Source: an uncultured Massilia sp.
GTDB lineage: Bacteria; Pseudomonadota; Gammaproteobacteria; Burkholderiales; Burkholderiaceae_D
Direction of reading: 5' to 3'
DNA: 64,000 bases
Assembly (NCBI RefSeq): GCF_913773735.1
Contig: NZ_CAJYEB010000016.1
Span: 37,520 to 101,519 of the forward strand
Part shown: piece by piece, positions 63,233 through 64,000 of the stretch
Numbering within the stretch: position 1 is the first letter of the stretch
Layout: each line of letters opens with the position of its first letter
The notes under the pieces: generated by a model
Seen by the model: only the letters and a program-made list of their open reading frames with translations
The model's database searches: none
What the model was told of the DNA's origin: nothing
Program-made: the position numbers and the translations under genes

Positions 63233-63646
63233 ATGATGGACACGCAATGGAATATCGGCGAGGCCGCGAAGGCGTCCGGCGTGACGGCCAAGATGATCCG
63301 CCACTACGAAGCGATCGGCCTGCTGCCGCCGGCGCGGCGCACGGACGCCGGCTACCGCCTGTACGGCGGGCAGGACGTGCGCGTGCTGCAATTCATCCAC
63401 CGCAGCCGCCTGCTCGGGTTTTCGCTGGACCAGGTGCGCGACCTGCTGGCGCTGTGGCAGGACAAGGACCGCGCCAGCGCCGACGTGCGGCGCCTGGCGC
63501 GCGCCCATATCGACGAACTGGACCGCAAGATCGCCGAACTGGAATCGATGAAGCGCACGCTGGGCGCGCTGGCCGATTCCTGCCATGGCGACCAGCGCTC
63601 GGATTGCCCGATCCTGGACGACCTGGCGGCGCAACACTGCTGCTGA
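63233..63646 (+). CDS. cueR: CueR-like copper-responsive MerR regulator
   Basis: 137 residues. Winged helix (NIGEAAKASGVTAKMIRHYEA) and MerR dimer helix precede the metal loop with Cys117 and Cys125 (SCHGDQRSDCP), the Cys-x7-Cys spacing of Cu(I) sensors. A CC pair ends the protein. Two ATGs (63233, 63236) are possible; GGAG is 6 or 9 bases away. No copper transporter gene is in the window. Confidence 0.88.
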   Translation: MMDTQWNIGEAAKASGVTAKMIRHYEAIGLLPPARRTDAGYRLYGGQDVRVLQFIHRSRLLGFSLDQVRDLLALWQDKDRASADVRRLARAHIDELDRKIAELESMKRTLGALADSCHGDQRSDCPILDDLAAQHCC

Positions 63647-63685
63647 AGGGGAGGGCGCACGGCAGGACGCAGAGCGCAAAAACGC

Positions 63686-63726
63686 AAAACGCCGCAATCC
63701 TCTTGCAAAGATTGCGGCGTTTTGCG
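63686..63726. terminator. Bidirectional terminator between cueR and tRNA-Leu
   Basis: AAAACGCCGCAATC and GATTGCGGCGTTTT are perfect 14-base complements around a 10-base loop, giving T tracts on both strands. It can end both the cueR transcript and the leftward tRNA-Leu transcript. Confidence 0.9.
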
Positions 63727-63763
63727 CCGGAGATTCCGGATGGCCTGTCAGGCCGGTAGCATT

Positions 63764-63848
63764 TGGTGCCCACGGAGGGACTCGAACCCCCACACCTCGC
63801 GGCACATGGACCTGAACCATGCGCGTCTACCAATTCCGCCACGTGGGC
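63764..63848 (-). tRNA. tRNA-Leu(CAG), copy 1
   Basis: 85-nt class II tRNA with encoded CCA, D arm GGCGGAATTGGTAGACGCG, anticodon loop TTCAGGT with anticodon CAG, a short variable arm and T arm GGGTTCGAGTCCC. It decodes CTG, the dominant Leu codon at this GC content. Same sequence as copy 2. Confidence 0.96.
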
Positions 63849-63888
63849 ATGTCAAAACAACAAATACTGCGAAAAACCGGGTAGCATT

Positions 63889-63973
63889 TGGTGCCCACGG
63901 AGGGACTCGAACCCCCACACCTCGCGGCACATGGACCTGAACCATGCGCGTCTACCAATTCCGCCACGTGGGC
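63889..63973 (-). tRNA. tRNA-Leu(CAG), copy 2
   Basis: 85 nt, apparently identical to the copy 125 bases to the left, including the encoded CCA. The 40-base spacer between copies contains a diverged version of the upstream flank, so the pair arose by tandem duplication. A promoter would be at or beyond the right edge of the window. Confidence 0.96.
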
Positions 63974-64000
63974 ATATCAATACGACCTTACTACAAACAA

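Overview
The window is a GC-rich (roughly two thirds G+C), densely coded stretch of a betaproteobacterial chromosome. The order ftsH-folP-glmM, the phasin, the LytTR system and the overall protein flavour point to Oxalobacteraceae, most probably Massilia or a close relative. That placement is inferred from recognised families, not from a database search. I saw no insertion sequence, prophage, CRISPR array or rRNA.

Layout. (1) 1-2710: housekeeping block with the 3' end of ftsH, folP, glmM, then tRNA-Pro(TGG) and tRNA-Arg(TCT). (2) 2737-6736: three minus-strand genes: an unknown secreted protein of lower GC, a membrane GGDEF diguanylate cyclase, and a GH1-like glycoside hydrolase. (3) 6930-30933: a large exopolysaccharide locus. 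Plus-strand genes encode a TonB/TolA-like protein, a Wza-like outer-membrane lipoprotein, a Wzc-like chain-length regulator/tyrosine kinase and an acyltransferase. Facing them is a minus-strand block headed by a WbpM-like dehydratase, then wbpA-wbpB-wbpD-wbpE-like genes for a 2,3-diacetamido uronic acid, Wzx flippase, Wzy-like polymerase, two GT4 glycosyltransferases, a GNAT-like and a deacetylase-like protein, a second aminotransferase, a PglC-size phosphoglycosyl transferase, a PAP2 phosphatase and an acyltransferase. Most minus-strand neighbours overlap by 4 bases or lie within about 25 bases, so this is probably one Wzx/Wzy operon. A low-GC, palindrome-bearing 0.5-kb intergenic region precedes it.

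(4) 31443-35620: a DUF1460 amidase-like lipoprotein divergent from a large TonB-dependent receptor, then two 56-residue proteins. (5) 36582-39598: a four-gene envelope-sensing unit (two LiaI/LiaF-like membrane proteins, a LytS-type kinase, a LytTR regulator). (6) 39636-43693: a two-gene operon of a FAN1-like VRR-NUC nuclease and a DinG/XPD-family helicase behind a perfect LexA-type SOS box. (7) 43803-62171: a type VI secretion locus: an unknown Pro/Ala-rich membrane protein, an M15 peptidase, TssM, TagF, an OmpA-family protein, TssL, TssK, TssJ, a TPR-like lipoprotein, TssB, TssC, Hcp, TssE, ClpV and TssA. TssF, TssG, VgrG and PAAR are absent here. (8) 62274-64000: phasin, a small secreted protein, a CueR-type regulator with a classic 19-bp-spacer promoter, and two near-identical tRNA-Leu(CAG) genes in tandem.

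The most informative non-coding signals are the SOS box at 43651-43666, the CueR-type promoter at 63179-63209, a hairpin terminator between hcp and tssE, TTGGAA/TTCCAA palindromes at two unrelated intergenic regions, and a leader ORF overlapping the start of tssM.
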